The notes: generated by a model from the letters alone, not told the origin. Shown: positions 40,364-50,226, numbered from the stretch's first letter. The stretch: 64,000 nt of DNA from an uncultured Prevotella sp. (GCA_900554545.1 USHW01000002.1:33379-97378), one strand, 5' to 3'. Numbers and translations: made by a program.

Positions 40364-42208
40364 ATGTTCATAACCCTTGCAATCCTCGCCGTAGCGGCTG
40401 TTTTCTTTGCCATCGGCAAGATACGTTCCGATGTCGTGGCCATGTGCGCATTGATATTGCTCATGGTTTTTGGAATACTCACTCCTGATGAGGCTCTTGC
40501 CGGCTTCTCCAACAGCGTAGTCATAATGATGGTTGGTCTGTTTGTTGTCGGCGGTGCGATATTCCAGACGGGCTTGGCAAAGATGATTAGCGGCCGCATC
40601 ATGAAGCTGGCCGGCAACAGCGAGCTGCGCCTGTTCCTGCTGGTTATCGCCGTGACGTCGGCTATCGGAGCGTTTGTCAGCAACACCGGCACGGTGGCCT
40701 TGATGCTGCCTATCGTGGTGAGTCTTGCCGCAAAGGCCAAGGTCGATGCCAGCCGTATGCTAATGCCTTTGGCTTTCGCCAGCAGCATGGGAGGCATGCT
40801 TACGCTCATTGGTACGCCGCCAAACCTCGTAATACAAGACGCGCTTGTTGCTGAGGGTTACGAGCCGCTGTCGTTCTTTTCGTTTACTCCTGTCGGTTTG
40901 GTGTGCATCGCCGTCGGAGTGATAGTGCTGCTTCCATTAAGCAAATGGTTTCTTGGCAAGAAGAAGGGTGACGACGCCGGACGCAAGATGAAGGCCAAGT
41001 CGCTGGAACAGCTGGTGAGCGAATACCGGCTTGCCGACAACTTGTGGCGTTTCGTAGTTGGACGAGGCTCGCAGATGGCAGGGCACACCATGGCCGAGCT
41101 TGACATACGCAACCGTTATGGACTGTCTGTGCTCGAAGTAAGGCGTGAGACAACGAAACAGGGTTTGATAAGGAACGTCAGCCAGACGCCTGCCGGACCG
41201 CGTACCGTTGTGCAGGAGGGCGACGTGCTCTACATCACGGGCGACAAGGAGCAGGCATTGCGCTTTGCATCCGACTATTCGCTTGCGGTTCCGCCAAAGG
41301 ACGCTTCCGGCAGCGGAAAGTTCGACTTTTACGACATCGGTATGGCTGAAATCGTGCTACTGCCTGAGTCGGGCCTTGTTGGAAGACAGGTGAGCGAGGC
41401 CGGTTTCCGTTCGAAGTATAGTGTCAACATAATGGGCATACGACGCAAAGGGGAATACATAATGGACGGCCTGGCCGCCGTGCGCCTTCACGCTGGCGAC
41501 GTGCTGCTCGTGCAGGGCACATGGGCAAGCATCAGCCGCCTTGGGGGCGAAGAAGAAAAGTGGGTGGTGCTCGGCCAGCCTCTTGAAGAAGCGGCCAAGG
41601 TGACGCTCGACTACAAGGCACCGTTGGCGGCATTCATAATGCTGGCTATGGTAGCCATGTTGTTTTTCGATTTTATCCCCTTCCCCCCGGTTACGGCCGT
41701 GATGATAGCCGCCGTGCTGATGGTTCTTACTGGATGCTTCCGTAATGTGGAGGCTGCCTACAAGACCATCAACTGGGAAAGCGTGGTGCTAATTGCCGCC
41801 ATGATGCCTATGTCGGTGGCATTGGAAAAGACCGGCGCTTCCTCCGCCATCTCGCACACGCTTGTGAGCGGCCTTGGCGGCTACGGCCCATACGTGCTGC
41901 TGGCCGGGATATATTTTACCACGTCGCTGCTGACGATGTTCATCAGCAATACTGCCACGGCTGTGCTCATGGCGCCTATCGCCTTCGCCTCGGCCACCGA
42001 GGTGGGGCTAAGCCCGTATCCTTTCCTTTTCGCCGTGGCTCTCGGCGCCAGCATGTGTTTCGCTTCGCCGTTCTCTACGCCGCCCAACGCACTTGTGATG
42101 CAGGCCGGCCGCTACACATTCATGGATTATGTCAAGGTGGGGCTGCCACTGCAAATAGTAATGGGCGTGGTGATGGTGTTCGTACTGCCGCTGCTATTCC
42201 CGTTTTAG
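40364..42208 (+). CDS. SLC13-family permease with RCK_C domains
   Basis: The 614-residue membrane protein has two transporter halves around a soluble middle. Each half has the Ser-Asn-Thr motif (SNTGTVALMLPI and SNTATAVLMAPIAFA) and the first also has GTPPN, as in the divalent anion/sodium symporter superfamily. Residues about 215-395 form two TrkA-C (RCK_C) domains, for example RTVVQEGDVLYITGDKEQ and VRLHAGDVLLVQGTW. Similar proteins move sulfate or carboxylates; the substrate is unknown. Confidence 0.92.
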   Translation: MFITLAILAVAAVFFAIGKIRSDVVAMCALILLMVFGILTPDEALAGFSNSVVIMMVGLFVVGGAIFQTGLAKMISGRIMKLAGNSELRLFLLVIAVTSAIGAFVSNTGTVALMLPIVVSLAAKAKVDASRMLMPLAFASSMGGMLTLIGTPPNLVIQDALVAEGYEPLSFFSFTPVGLVCIAVGVIVLLPLSKWFLGKKKGDDAGRKMKAKSLEQLVSEYRLADNLWRFVVGRGSQMAGHTMAELDIRNRYGLSVLEVRRETTKQGLIRNVSQTPAGPRTVVQEGDVLYITGDKEQALRFASDYSLAVPPKDASGSGKFDFYDIGMAEIVLLPESGLVGRQVSEAGFRSKYSVNIMGIRRKGEYIMDGLAAVRLHAGDVLLVQGTWASISRLGGEEEKWVVLGQPLEEAAKVTLDYKAPLAAFIMLAMVAMLFFDFIPFPPVTAVMIAAVLMVLTGCFRNVEAAYKTINWESVVLIAAMMPMSVALEKTGASSAISHTLVSGLGGYGPYVLLAGIYFTTSLLTMFISNTATAVLMAPIAFASATEVGLSPYPFLFAVALGASMCFASPFSTPPNALVMQAGRYTFMDYVKVGLPLQIVMGVVMVFVLPLLFPF

Positions 42209-42212
42209 AAAG

Positions 42213-42293
42213 GTGAGAACGTGATGAGTGAAAAGTGAAAAATCCCAATACGTTACAATGCATTGGGATTTTTCACTTTTCATTTTTCATTCT
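42213..42293. repeat. Hairpin and AGTGAAAAATG-word repeat after the permease gene
   Basis: AGTGAAAAGTGAAAAATCCC (near 42228) pairs with GGGATTTTTCACTTTTCATT (42263-42282). A second imperfect inverted repeat (GAAGAAAGAAGAACGAATAG against TTCGTTCTTTACTCTTCGC) lies at 42358-42432. Confidence 0.7.
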
Positions 42294-42452
42294 TTATTTT
42301 GTAACGGTTTTGTAATACATAATGCTTAATTTTGCGGCGAAATATGAAATGTCAATGAAGAAAGAAGAACGAATAGTGAAGAATTCATTGCCTGCAAGGC
42401 ATTTGAAATTTTCGTTCTTTACTCTTCGCTCTTAATTAAAAAATCCTATTCA

Positions 42453-43496
42453 ATGAACCGTAAAGTATTACTGGCTGTGCTCTTTGCCGTTTGTGCCTCC
42501 GCCACGGCCATGGCCGACGACGATGAAGACAAGGTTGACCGCACGCCGAAGGTGCACGGCACCATACGCGGAAAGTACGAATACCAGACAGAGGAGAACC
42601 AGGGGCGTTTCCAGGTGCGCAACGCCAGGGTGAGCCTCGACGGCAACATAAACAAGGTAGTGTCGTACAAGGTTGAAATCGACCTCTCCGACGAAGGCCA
42701 AATCAAGATGCTCGACACTTACACGCGCATAAAGCCATTGCGCGGACTCGACTTCACAATAGGCCAGATGCGCGCCCCCTTCACCATCGACGCCCACCGT
42801 TCGCCCCACCTGCAGTACTTCGCCAACCGTTCGTTCATAGCCAAGCAAGTGGGCAACGTGCGCGACGTGGGTGCAACCATTGGCTACTCGTTCAACGTTG
42901 GCTTCCCCATAACGCTCCAGGCCGGCATGTTCAACGGCTCGGGACTTACAGACCAGAAGGACTTTTGGACGAACAATGTCAACTTCTCGGCCAAGGCACA
43001 GATGTTCTTCCCCCGTGGATTCAACCTTACGCTGAGTACGCAGAAGATAAAGCCCGACAACGTGTCTGTGATGATGTATGACGCCGGAGCGTACTACCAC
43101 GCACACGGCTGGCACGTAGAGGTAGAATACCTGTACAAGCATTACGCCCATGACGCGTTCAAGCCCGTACACGCCCTTGACGCCTTTGTGAGCTACGACA
43201 TCCCCCTGCGCAAGTGTTTCTTCAAGAAAATATCGCCGCTTGTGCGCTATGACTACATGAGCGACCATAGCGACGGCAAGCGTTACAACGACGACGGCGA
43301 CGAGGACGAAACCGGAACGCTTGTAATCAACGACTACCGCCGTTCGCGCCTTACGGGTGGGTTTACATTCAGCCTCGACCTGCCCTTCGTTTCAGACATA
43401 CGCCTTAACTACGAGAAATATTTTTATCGCAGCGGAGCAATAGCGAAGCCGTCGGAGAAAGACAAAATCGTAATAGAATTCATGACGAGGTTCTGA
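42453..43496 (+). CDS. OprO/OprP-type porin
   Basis: The 347-residue protein has a signal peptide (MNRKVLLAVLFAVCASATAMA) and a beta-barrel pattern: alternating strands, repeated aromatic girdles and a C-terminal Phe. The segment KVHGTIRGKYEYQTEENQGRFQVRNARVSLDGNINKVVSYKVEIDL is the typical start of phosphate-selective-porin-like proteins, and TIGQMRAPFTID is the conserved inner-strand block. It is an outer-membrane pore, perhaps for anions. A lysine cluster cannot be judged by eye, so phosphate specificity is unproven. Confidence 0.9.
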   Translation: MNRKVLLAVLFAVCASATAMADDDEDKVDRTPKVHGTIRGKYEYQTEENQGRFQVRNARVSLDGNINKVVSYKVEIDLSDEGQIKMLDTYTRIKPLRGLDFTIGQMRAPFTIDAHRSPHLQYFANRSFIAKQVGNVRDVGATIGYSFNVGFPITLQAGMFNGSGLTDQKDFWTNNVNFSAKAQMFFPRGFNLTLSTQKIKPDNVSVMMYDAGAYYHAHGWHVEVEYLYKHYAHDAFKPVHALDAFVSYDIPLRKCFFKKISPLVRYDYMSDHSDGKRYNDDGDEDETGTLVINDYRRSRLTGGFTFSLDLPFVSDIRLNYEKYFYRSGAIAKPSEKDKIVIEFMTRF

Positions 43497-43676
43497 ACGG
43501 AAGGCGTCAGTAATGTCAGTACTTCTGAAACAGTGCTTGCTTCGTTCCGTTAAGGCTTCTACAAGTCCGGTGTCGGAGATTTTACGGAGTTTTGTACTGA
43601 AAAAGGCTGTTTCTTGTTGTTTTTGTAAGCGTCTGTAGCTCAGCGGCTTATGACGGATTACCATTGTGGAGGCAGT

Positions 43677-43764
43677 CGGAATGATTACGAAATGCGGTGT
43701 TTTGCGATGCGAAACACCGCATTTTGCATTGTAAAATGCCGTCTTTTATATTGTAAGATGTCGT
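43677..43764. repeat. 22-bp-period array E (4 units)
   Basis: Units start at 43677, 43699, 43721 and 43743. The first junction is a perfect 13-bp stem (AAATGCGGTGTTT with AAACACCGCATTT, 43690-43724) that can end the porin mRNA. A partial copy with GGCGGCTTTT and GCCGCCTTTT lies at 43934-43964. The rest of the 485-bp gap before hemW is empty. Confidence 0.7.
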
Positions 43765-43981
43765 CAGTGTGCGGCTTTTTCATGCTTGTCACGCTCCTTT
43801 TCCGCCGTTTTTTCTTGCGAATTATGTTGTTGGGGCGTGCCGTAGTGTCCGTTCGTACTTTTGCCGTTACGTGTTTCCCCAGCTGTTGAATTTATTTCGC
43901 GATTTTCATTTGTAAAGTAATTTTACGGAAAAAGGCGGCTTTTCCGCATTGCGAAGGCCGCCTTTTGCATACATGCCGCAG

Positions 43982-45106
43982 TCACACCATCATTAGGTCG
44001 CTCATGATGGTGTCGCTGATGTATATTCCCCGGCGCGTCAGTCTCAGGCATGCGCCGAGGCGCTGCATCAGTCCGCGCGCTATGTATGGCTCGGCCCCGT
44101 CGAGCAGGTATTTGGCATATTGTCGTCCGAGGTTTGCGGCGAGGCTGTCGGTGTTCAGTCCGTCGGCGGTGCGCAGAGCGGTGGTAATGATGTCGTTGTA
44201 TGTGGTGCGCGCGTCGAGGACTTCTCGCTCCATGGGTATGTGGCCTTGCTCTATGGCGGCGGTGTAGGCGGTTAGCGAGGCAGTGTTCCACTGGCGCGAG
44301 CGCATGTCGAACGAGTGGGCGGCGGCTCCGAGTCCTATGTACGGTTCTTGTTGCCAGTATGATGAGTTGTGGCGCGAGCGGTAGCCCGGTCGCGCGAAGT
44401 TGCTTATCTCATAATGCTCGTATCCGGCGGCGGCAAGGGTGTCGGCAAGGGCGTCGTACATGGCAAGGCTCAGTCCGTCGTCAACCGGCTCTATGGTCCG
44501 GCTGTCGAGCATCCGCTTCAGAGGTGTGCCGTCTTCATACATCAGGCTGTATGCCGAGATGTGTTCAGGAGCGAGTTCAAGTGCGCGGCGGATGTCGGCC
44601 TGCCACTGCGTCATGGTTTGTCCGGGAAAGCCGAACATCAGGTCGATGCTTATGTTGGTTATGCCTGCGTGTCGCAGGTTTTCTACGGCAGCGGCGGCCT
44701 GAGCGGCAGTGTGGCGTCGGTGGAGGAAGTGCAGGCGCTCATCGGAAAATGTCTGCACGCCCATGCTTACGCGGTTGACTGGCATACTGGCCAGCTCGCT
44801 GGCTAAGGCCGGGGTTACATCGTCAGGGTTGCACTCTACGGTCACCTCGGCATCGCTTTCCACGGTGTACACCTTATATATATGGTCGAGCAGGCGGCGA
44901 AGCAGGGGTGCGCCGAGTTGCGATGGCGTTCCGCCGCCTATGTAGACGGTGGCGAAGGTACCGTGCAGGTAGTCTTTACGAAGCTCCATCTCGCGGCGCA
45001 AGGCGTCGATGTAGCGTGCGCGCAGGCCGAGACGGGTGGTGGAGTAGAAGCCGCAGTATATGCAGCGGCTTCGGCAGAAGGGGATATGGACGTATATGCC
45101 GGACAT
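43982..45106 (-). CDS. hemW: HemW-like radical SAM protein
   Basis: HemW is a heme chaperone of the radical-SAM family, long misnamed an oxygen-independent coproporphyrinogen oxidase. The 374-residue protein starts MSGIYVHIPFCRSRCIYCGFYS with the CxxxCxxC cluster motif. It lacks the N-terminal extension of true HemN. TVYIGGGTPSQL, MGVQTFSDERLHFLHRRH, SIDLMFGFPGQT and the C-terminal HemN_C region are present. It is transcribed alone on the minus strand. Confidence 0.94.
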   Translation of the reverse strand: MSGIYVHIPFCRSRCIYCGFYSTTRLGLRARYIDALRREMELRKDYLHGTFATVYIGGGTPSQLGAPLLRRLLDHIYKVYTVESDAEVTVECNPDDVTPALASELASMPVNRVSMGVQTFSDERLHFLHRRHTAAQAAAAVENLRHAGITNISIDLMFGFPGQTMTQWQADIRRALELAPEHISAYSLMYEDGTPLKRMLDSRTIEPVDDGLSLAMYDALADTLAAAGYEHYEISNFARPGYRSRHNSSYWQQEPYIGLGAAAHSFDMRSRQWNTASLTAYTAAIEQGHIPMEREVLDARTTYNDIITTALRTADGLNTDSLAANLGRQYAKYLLDGAEPYIARGLMQRLGACLRLTRRGIYISDTIMSDLMMV

Positions 45107-45112
45107 TTTTTG

Positions 45113-45265
45113 AAAAGGTAAAAAGGTGAAAAAGTAAAAAGGTGAAGTCGGAGGTGGGGAAAGGATGGTGAGGAGGTGGTAAGGTTAGAAACTTTTTGCT
45201 TTTCGCCCTTTTACCCTCTATTTTTTTATCTTTTACCCCTTTTACCTTTTCACCTTTCATTGAAT
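45113..45265. repeat. AAAAGGTGAAA-word inverted repeat upstream of hemW
   Basis: AAAAGGTAAAAAGGTGAAAA and variants (45113-45146) pair imperfectly with CCTTTTACC, CTTTTACCCC and CCTTTTCACC (45208-45260). The middle is GGAGGTGGGGAAAGGATGGTG. A second repeat of the AATGAAAAATGAAGA type with inverted partners lies at 45364-45465. No gene is present in 45107-45485. Confidence 0.7.
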
Positions 45266-45485
45266 TTGCGTGCAAAAATACTAATATGTTTTAATTTTTC
45301 GGCTCTTTTTGCTTGCATATTTTGCGTGTTAGGGCAAAAATGATTAACTTAGAGGCCGTTAATGGAAGAATGAAAAATGAAGAGTGGAAAATGAATAATC
45401 GCCTTGCGGATTGTTCTTTGGCGTATGCCAGATTTTTCATTTTTAATTGTTCATTTTTAATTAAGAAACTTAAATCTATAATAGT

Positions 45486-47648
45486 ATGAGAGTTTATCAG
45501 ACAAACGAGATTAAAAACATCGCCCTGCTTGGCAGTGCGGGCAGCGGCAAGACTACTCTTGCCGAGGCCATGTTGTTTGAGAGCGGCGTCATCAAGCGTC
45601 GTGGTAGTGTGGAAGCGAAAAACACTGTAAGTGACTATTTCCCGGTTGAGCAGGAATACGGCTACTCGGTATTCTCAACCGTTTTCAACGTAGAGTGGAA
45701 CAACAAGAAACTTAACATCATCGACTGCCCCGGTTCCGACGACTTCGTGGGCCAGGCCATCACTGCGCTTAACGTTACCGACCAGGCGGTCATACTAATC
45801 AACGGGCAGTATGGCCCGGAGGTTGGCACGCAAAACAACTTCCGTTATACGGAGAAGCTGAAGAAGCCGGTAATCTTCCTCGTGAACCAGCTTGACAGCG
45901 ACAAGTGCGACTTTGACGCGATAATAACCAGCATGAAGGACATTTACGGCCAGAAGTGCGTCCAGATACAATATCCCATTGAGACAGGTGCAGGCTTCAA
46001 CGCCCTCATCGATGTGCTGTTGATGAAGAAATATTCTTGGAAGCCCGAGGGCGGCGCGCCTATAATAGAGGACATTCCGGCCGAGGAGATGGACAAGGCC
46101 ATGGAGCTGCACAAGGCTCTCGTGGAGGCTGCGGCCGAGAACGACGAGACGCTTATGGAAAAGTTCTTCGAGGAGGAAGCTCTTACTGAGGACGAGATGC
46201 GCGAAGGCATACGCAAGGGACTTGTTACAAGGTCAATCTTCCCCGTGTTCTGCGTATGTGCCGGCAGGAGCATGGGCGTGCGCCGCTTGATGGAGTTCTT
46301 GGGCAATGTCGTGCCGTTTGTAAGCGAAATGCCGAAAGTCCACAATACGCGCGGCGAGGAAGTGGCTGCCGAGACAAGCGGCCCGGAGTCTCTCTACTTC
46401 TTCAAGACAGGTGTTGAGCCGCATATCGGTGAAGTGTCTTACTTCAAGGTTATGAGCGGATGCGTAAAGCCGGGCGACGACCTGACAAACGCCGACCGCA
46501 GCTCGAAGGAGCGTATCGCCAACATTTACGTATGCGCCGGTGGCAACCGCCAGCCCGTTGACTGTCTCAACGCGGGCGACATTGGTTGCACCGTGAAGCT
46601 GAAGGACGTGAAGACTGGCAACACGCTCAACGGAAAGGACTGCGACAACAGGTTCGACTTTATCAAATACCCCAACTCGAAATATTCGCGTGCAATCAAG
46701 GCTGTTAACGAGGCTGACACGGAGAAGTTGATGGCGGCCTTGACAAAGATGCGCCAGGAAGACCCGACATGGGTTGTGGAGCAGAGCAAGGAGCTGAAGC
46801 AGACCATAATACACGGCCAGGGCGAGTTCCATTTGCGCACGCTGAAGTGGCGTCTCGAAAACAATGAGAAACTGCCTGTGAAGTTCATCGACGCCAAAAT
46901 ACCTTACCGCGAGACCATCACCAAGGCCGCACGCGCCGACTACCGCCACAAGAAGCAGTCGGGCGGTGCAGGACAGTTCGGCGAAGTGCATCTCATTGTT
47001 GAGCCGTATGCCGAGGGTATGCCTGACCCCGTAAGCTACAAGTTCAACGGCCAGGAGTTCAAGATGAACATCAAGAGCAAGGAAGTCATCGACCTGGAGT
47101 GGGGCGGCAAGCTCGTGTTCATCAACTCTGTGGTTGGCGGTGCCATCGATACGCGCTTCATGCCTGCAATACTTAAGGGCGTAATGGAGCGCATGGAGCA
47201 AGGCCCGCTGACGGGCAGCTATGCCCGTGATGTGCGTGTAGTTGTATATGACGGCAAGATGCACCCCGTTGACAGCAACGAGCTTTCGTTCATGCTGGCT
47301 GCACGCCACGCCTTCTCAGACGCGTTCAAGAACGCAGGGCCGAAAATCCTTGAGCCGATATACGACCTTGAGGTATATGTCCCGGCTGACTTCATGGGCG
47401 ACGTCATGAGCGACTTGCAAGGACGCCGTGCGCTAATCATGGGCATGGACAGCGAGGCCGGATATCAGAAGTTGCAGGCCAAAATTCCGCTGAAAGAGCT
47501 TGCAAGCTACTCTATTTCGTTGAGTTCGCTTACCGGCGGACGCGCTTCGTTTACCACGAAGTTTGCCAGCTACGAGCTTGTGCCCAATGAAATACAGCAG
47601 GAACTTATCAAGGAGCACGAGGCGGAGATGGCCGGAAACGACGACTGA
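45486..47648 (+). CDS. EF-G paralogue (EF-G2) with degenerate G domain
   Basis: The 720-residue protein has all EF-G domains in order, but the GTPase site differs from true EF-G. G1 is GSAGSGKTT (residues 16-24), not AHIDAGKTT. G3 is DCPGSDDF (80-87), so Ser84 replaces the catalytic His of DTPGH. G4 is NQLD (134-137), not NKxD. Domain IV has GGAGQFGEVH in place of the usual motif. Bacteroides is known to have an EF-G paralogue that moves ribosomes without hydrolysing GTP; this protein fits that type, by inference. It stands alone, 289 bp before rprX. Confidence 0.9.
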   Translation: MRVYQTNEIKNIALLGSAGSGKTTLAEAMLFESGVIKRRGSVEAKNTVSDYFPVEQEYGYSVFSTVFNVEWNNKKLNIIDCPGSDDFVGQAITALNVTDQAVILINGQYGPEVGTQNNFRYTEKLKKPVIFLVNQLDSDKCDFDAIITSMKDIYGQKCVQIQYPIETGAGFNALIDVLLMKKYSWKPEGGAPIIEDIPAEEMDKAMELHKALVEAAAENDETLMEKFFEEEALTEDEMREGIRKGLVTRSIFPVFCVCAGRSMGVRRLMEFLGNVVPFVSEMPKVHNTRGEEVAAETSGPESLYFFKTGVEPHIGEVSYFKVMSGCVKPGDDLTNADRSSKERIANIYVCAGGNRQPVDCLNAGDIGCTVKLKDVKTGNTLNGKDCDNRFDFIKYPNSKYSRAIKAVNEADTEKLMAALTKMRQEDPTWVVEQSKELKQTIIHGQGEFHLRTLKWRLENNEKLPVKFIDAKIPYRETITKAARADYRHKKQSGGAGQFGEVHLIVEPYAEGMPDPVSYKFNGQEFKMNIKSKEVIDLEWGGKLVFINSVVGGAIDTRFMPAILKGVMERMEQGPLTGSYARDVRVVVYDGKMHPVDSNELSFMLAARHAFSDAFKNAGPKILEPIYDLEVYVPADFMGDVMSDLQGRRALIMGMDSEAGYQKLQAKIPLKELASYSISLSSLTGGRASFTTKFASYELVPNEIQQELIKEHEAEMAGNDD

Positions 47649-47701
47649 CACTTGGCTTCATAGCTGGCGGAAAGCCGCTTGACGGCTATTTGAATGCGTT
47701 A

Positions 47702-47736
47702 CGGTGGCGTGCCTGCAAGGCATGCCGCCGTTTTTT
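47702..47736 (+). terminator. Terminator of the EF-G2 gene
   Basis: CGGTGGCGTGCCT pairs with AGGCATGCCGCCG (with G-U pairs) around GCA and is followed by TTTTTT. Confidence 0.85.
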
Positions 47737-47924
47737 GGTATGTCCAGACATTCGGATGACGTGCCGGCAATGGTTGGTGTGTATATGGATAGTTTGCATT
47801 TTTAGACCGATAGCTAACACTGTGTAAGTTGATTATTATTAATTAAAGTGCTGTTTTTAGGTTAATATAGATAAATTCTGAAGAATTAATTAACAAAACC
47901 AAAAGGGCGTGCGCTTTTTTGCAA

Positions 47925-47932
47925 TATATTTG
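47925..47932 (+). promoter_or_regulatory. Possible rprX promoter -7 element
   Basis: TATATTTG ends 5 bp before the ATG at 47938, which would give an almost leaderless mRNA. No -33 TTTG is seen, so chance is possible. Confidence 0.35.
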
Positions 47933-47937
47933 CCGAT

Positions 47938-49494
47938 ATGAAGAAAACTACGATTTGGCTTGTAGCGGTAGTGATGGGGCTTTCGTTCCTTGTCCTGCTT
48001 TTCATGCAGCTGAAATACATCCAGGCGATGGTTCAGATGAAGAAGGAGCAGTTTGACGAGTCTGTGAACAAGGCCCTTTACCAAGCCTCGCGTAACCTTG
48101 AGCTTAACGAGACGCTTAAATACCTTGAACGCGATGTCAACGTATCAGGCAGGAAAGCGCGGAAAGCCGAGGCGGACGGAGACGGTGGCGACGCAATGGG
48201 CAATGTTCAGATAAACCATCAATATTCATCAGCAGGAGGTACAGGCTCCACGTATTCGTCGTTTGAGTTGAAGACCATGGCAATGAAGCCTTCGTCTATG
48301 CCGAAAGCGATGATACTGCGCAGCGATAAGAACTCGATATCCGAGGCGACAAAGTCGATGAGGGAGATTGTGAAGAACCGCTATATATACCAGAAGGCGT
48401 TGCTTGACGAAGTGGTATACAGCATTCTTTACACGGCTTCGGACAAGCCTCTTCGGGAACGCATAAACTTCAAGATGCTCGACCAGGACATAAAGACCGA
48501 GCTGATGAACAACGGCATAGACATTCCTTACCATTTCACGGTGTCTACACAGGACGGCAGGGAGGTGTACCGCTGTCCCGACTACGTAGGGCAGGGCGAG
48601 GAGTACACATATTCGCAGACATTGTTCCGCAACGATCCTTCAAACAGGATGGGCATAGTGAAGATACATTTCCCTGACATGGGCAGCTACATTTTCAGCG
48701 GAGTAAGGTTCATGATACCTTCCGTGGTGTTCACAATCGTGCTGCTTGTGACGTTCATCTTCACTATAGTCGTGATATTCCGGCAGAAGCGCTACACGGA
48801 AATAAAGAACGACTTTATCAACAACATGACCCACGAGCTTAAGACGCCAATCAGCAGCATATCGCTTGCCGCACAGATGCTTGGCGACGAGGCCGTGACG
48901 AAAAGCCCGGTGATGATGAAGCATCTCGGCGGAGTAATCAACGACGAGTCGAAACGCCTGCGCTTCCTCGTCGAGAAGGTACTGCAAATGTCGATGTTCG
49001 ACCGCAAGAAAGCCATCTTCAAGAAAAAGGAACTCAACCTCAACGACCTTGTGGAGAATGTGGCCAACACCTTCACACTGCGTGTGGAGCACACCGGCGG
49101 ACACATCAAGACGGAGCTTAACGCCACCGAGCCGACCATATACGTTGACGAGATGCACTTCACCAACGTAATATTCAACCTGCTTGACAATGCCGTCAAG
49201 TACCGTGACCCAGACCGCCCCGTGGAGCTTATGGTGAAGACATGGAACGACAAGGAGAAGCTTTACTTCTCGGTTAAGGACAACGGCGTTGGCATAAAGA
49301 AAGAGAACCTGAAGAAAATATTTGAGAAATTCTACCGCGTACACACCGGCAACGTACACGACGTAAAAGGCTTCGGCCTCGGACTGGCGTATGTCAAGAA
49401 GATGGTTGACCTGCACAAGGGCGAGATACACGTTGAAAGCGAACGCGGAAAAGGCACGAAATTCATAATATCATTACCAATAATAAAAAAGTAA
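47938..49494 (+). CDS. rprX: RprX-like sensor histidine kinase
   Basis: The 518-residue inner-membrane kinase has an N-terminal membrane helix (TTIWLVAVVMGLSFLVLLF), a periplasmic sensor of about 230 residues, and a second helix (VVFTIVLLVTFIFTIVVIF). The HisKA domain has His299 in NNMTHELKTPISSI. The ATPase domain has VIFNLLDNAVKY, VKDNGVGIKK and GFGLGLAYVKK. The layout and the linked regulator match RprX/RprY of Bacteroides. The signal sensed is not certain. rprY starts 6 bp downstream. Confidence 0.9.
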   Translation: MKKTTIWLVAVVMGLSFLVLLFMQLKYIQAMVQMKKEQFDESVNKALYQASRNLELNETLKYLERDVNVSGRKARKAEADGDGGDAMGNVQINHQYSSAGGTGSTYSSFELKTMAMKPSSMPKAMILRSDKNSISEATKSMREIVKNRYIYQKALLDEVVYSILYTASDKPLRERINFKMLDQDIKTELMNNGIDIPYHFTVSTQDGREVYRCPDYVGQGEEYTYSQTLFRNDPSNRMGIVKIHFPDMGSYIFSGVRFMIPSVVFTIVLLVTFIFTIVVIFRQKRYTEIKNDFINNMTHELKTPISSISLAAQMLGDEAVTKSPVMMKHLGGVINDESKRLRFLVEKVLQMSMFDRKKAIFKKKELNLNDLVENVANTFTLRVEHTGGHIKTELNATEPTIYVDEMHFTNVIFNLLDNAVKYRDPDRPVELMVKTWNDKEKLYFSVKDNGVGIKKENLKKIFEKFYRVHTGNVHDVKGFGLGLAYVKKMVDLHKGEIHVESERGKGTKFIISLPIIKK

Positions 49495-49500
49495 AAAACT

Positions 49501-50199
49501 ATGGACGAGAAACTGAAAATCCTACTTTGCGAAGATGACGAGAACCTCGGAATGTTGCTTCGTGAATATTTGCAGGCCAAAGGCTATAGTGCAGAGCTTT
49601 GCCCTGACGGAGAGGCAGGCTACAAGGCTTTTTTGAAAAGCAAGTTCGATATCTGCGTGCTCGACGTGATGATGCCGAAGAAAGACGGTTTCACCCTGGC
49701 TCAGGAAATACGTCAGGCCAACGCCGAAATACCTATCATCTTCCTTACGGCCAAGACCTTGAAGGAAGATATCCTTGAAGGCTTCAAAATCGGCGCTGAC
49801 GACTACATCACAAAGCCATTCTCAATGGAAGAGCTTGTGTTCCGCATCGAGGCCATCCTGCGCCGTGTACGTGGCAAGAAGAACAAGGAGAACACCATCT
49901 ACCACATAGGTCGCTTCACCTTCGACACGCAGAAGCAGCTCCTCACCATAGGCGAGAAGCAGACAAAGCTCACCACGAAGGAGAACGAACTGCTCGCCCT
50001 CCTCTGCTCGCACGCCAACGAGATACTGCAGCGCGATTTCGCCCTGAAGACAATCTGGATTGACGACAACTATTTCAACGCGCGCTCCATGGACGTTTAC
50101 ATCACCAAGCTGCGCAAGCACCTCAAGGATGACGACCAGATAGAAATCATCAACATACACGGCAAGGGCTACAAGCTTATCACCCCAGAGCAGGAATAA
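49501..50199 (+). CDS. rprY: RprY-like response regulator
   Basis: The 232-residue regulator has a receiver domain with the acidic pair in LLCEDDENLG, the phosphate-accepting Asp55 in CVLDVMMPKKDG and the conserved Lys in FLTAKT. An OmpR/PhoB-type winged-helix DNA-binding domain follows (LTTKENELLALLCSHANEIL, SMDVYITKLRKHL). It pairs with the kinase 6 bp upstream. A strong terminator follows. Confidence 0.93.
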   Translation: MDEKLKILLCEDDENLGMLLREYLQAKGYSAELCPDGEAGYKAFLKSKFDICVLDVMMPKKDGFTLAQEIRQANAEIPIIFLTAKTLKEDILEGFKIGADDYITKPFSMEELVFRIEAILRRVRGKKNKENTIYHIGRFTFDTQKQLLTIGEKQTKLTTKENELLALLCSHANEILQRDFALKTIWIDDNYFNARSMDVYITKLRKHLKDDDQIEIINIHGKGYKLITPEQE

Positions 50200-50226
50200 G
50201 TCTTGCTCACCGGCCTGAAGTCACGC

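Noticed and set aside
43650..43889. 79-codon frame between the porin and hemW genes
   Set aside because: It is encoded by the 22-bp array and its flanks, is Cys/Phe-rich without a pattern, and has no promoter or family match.
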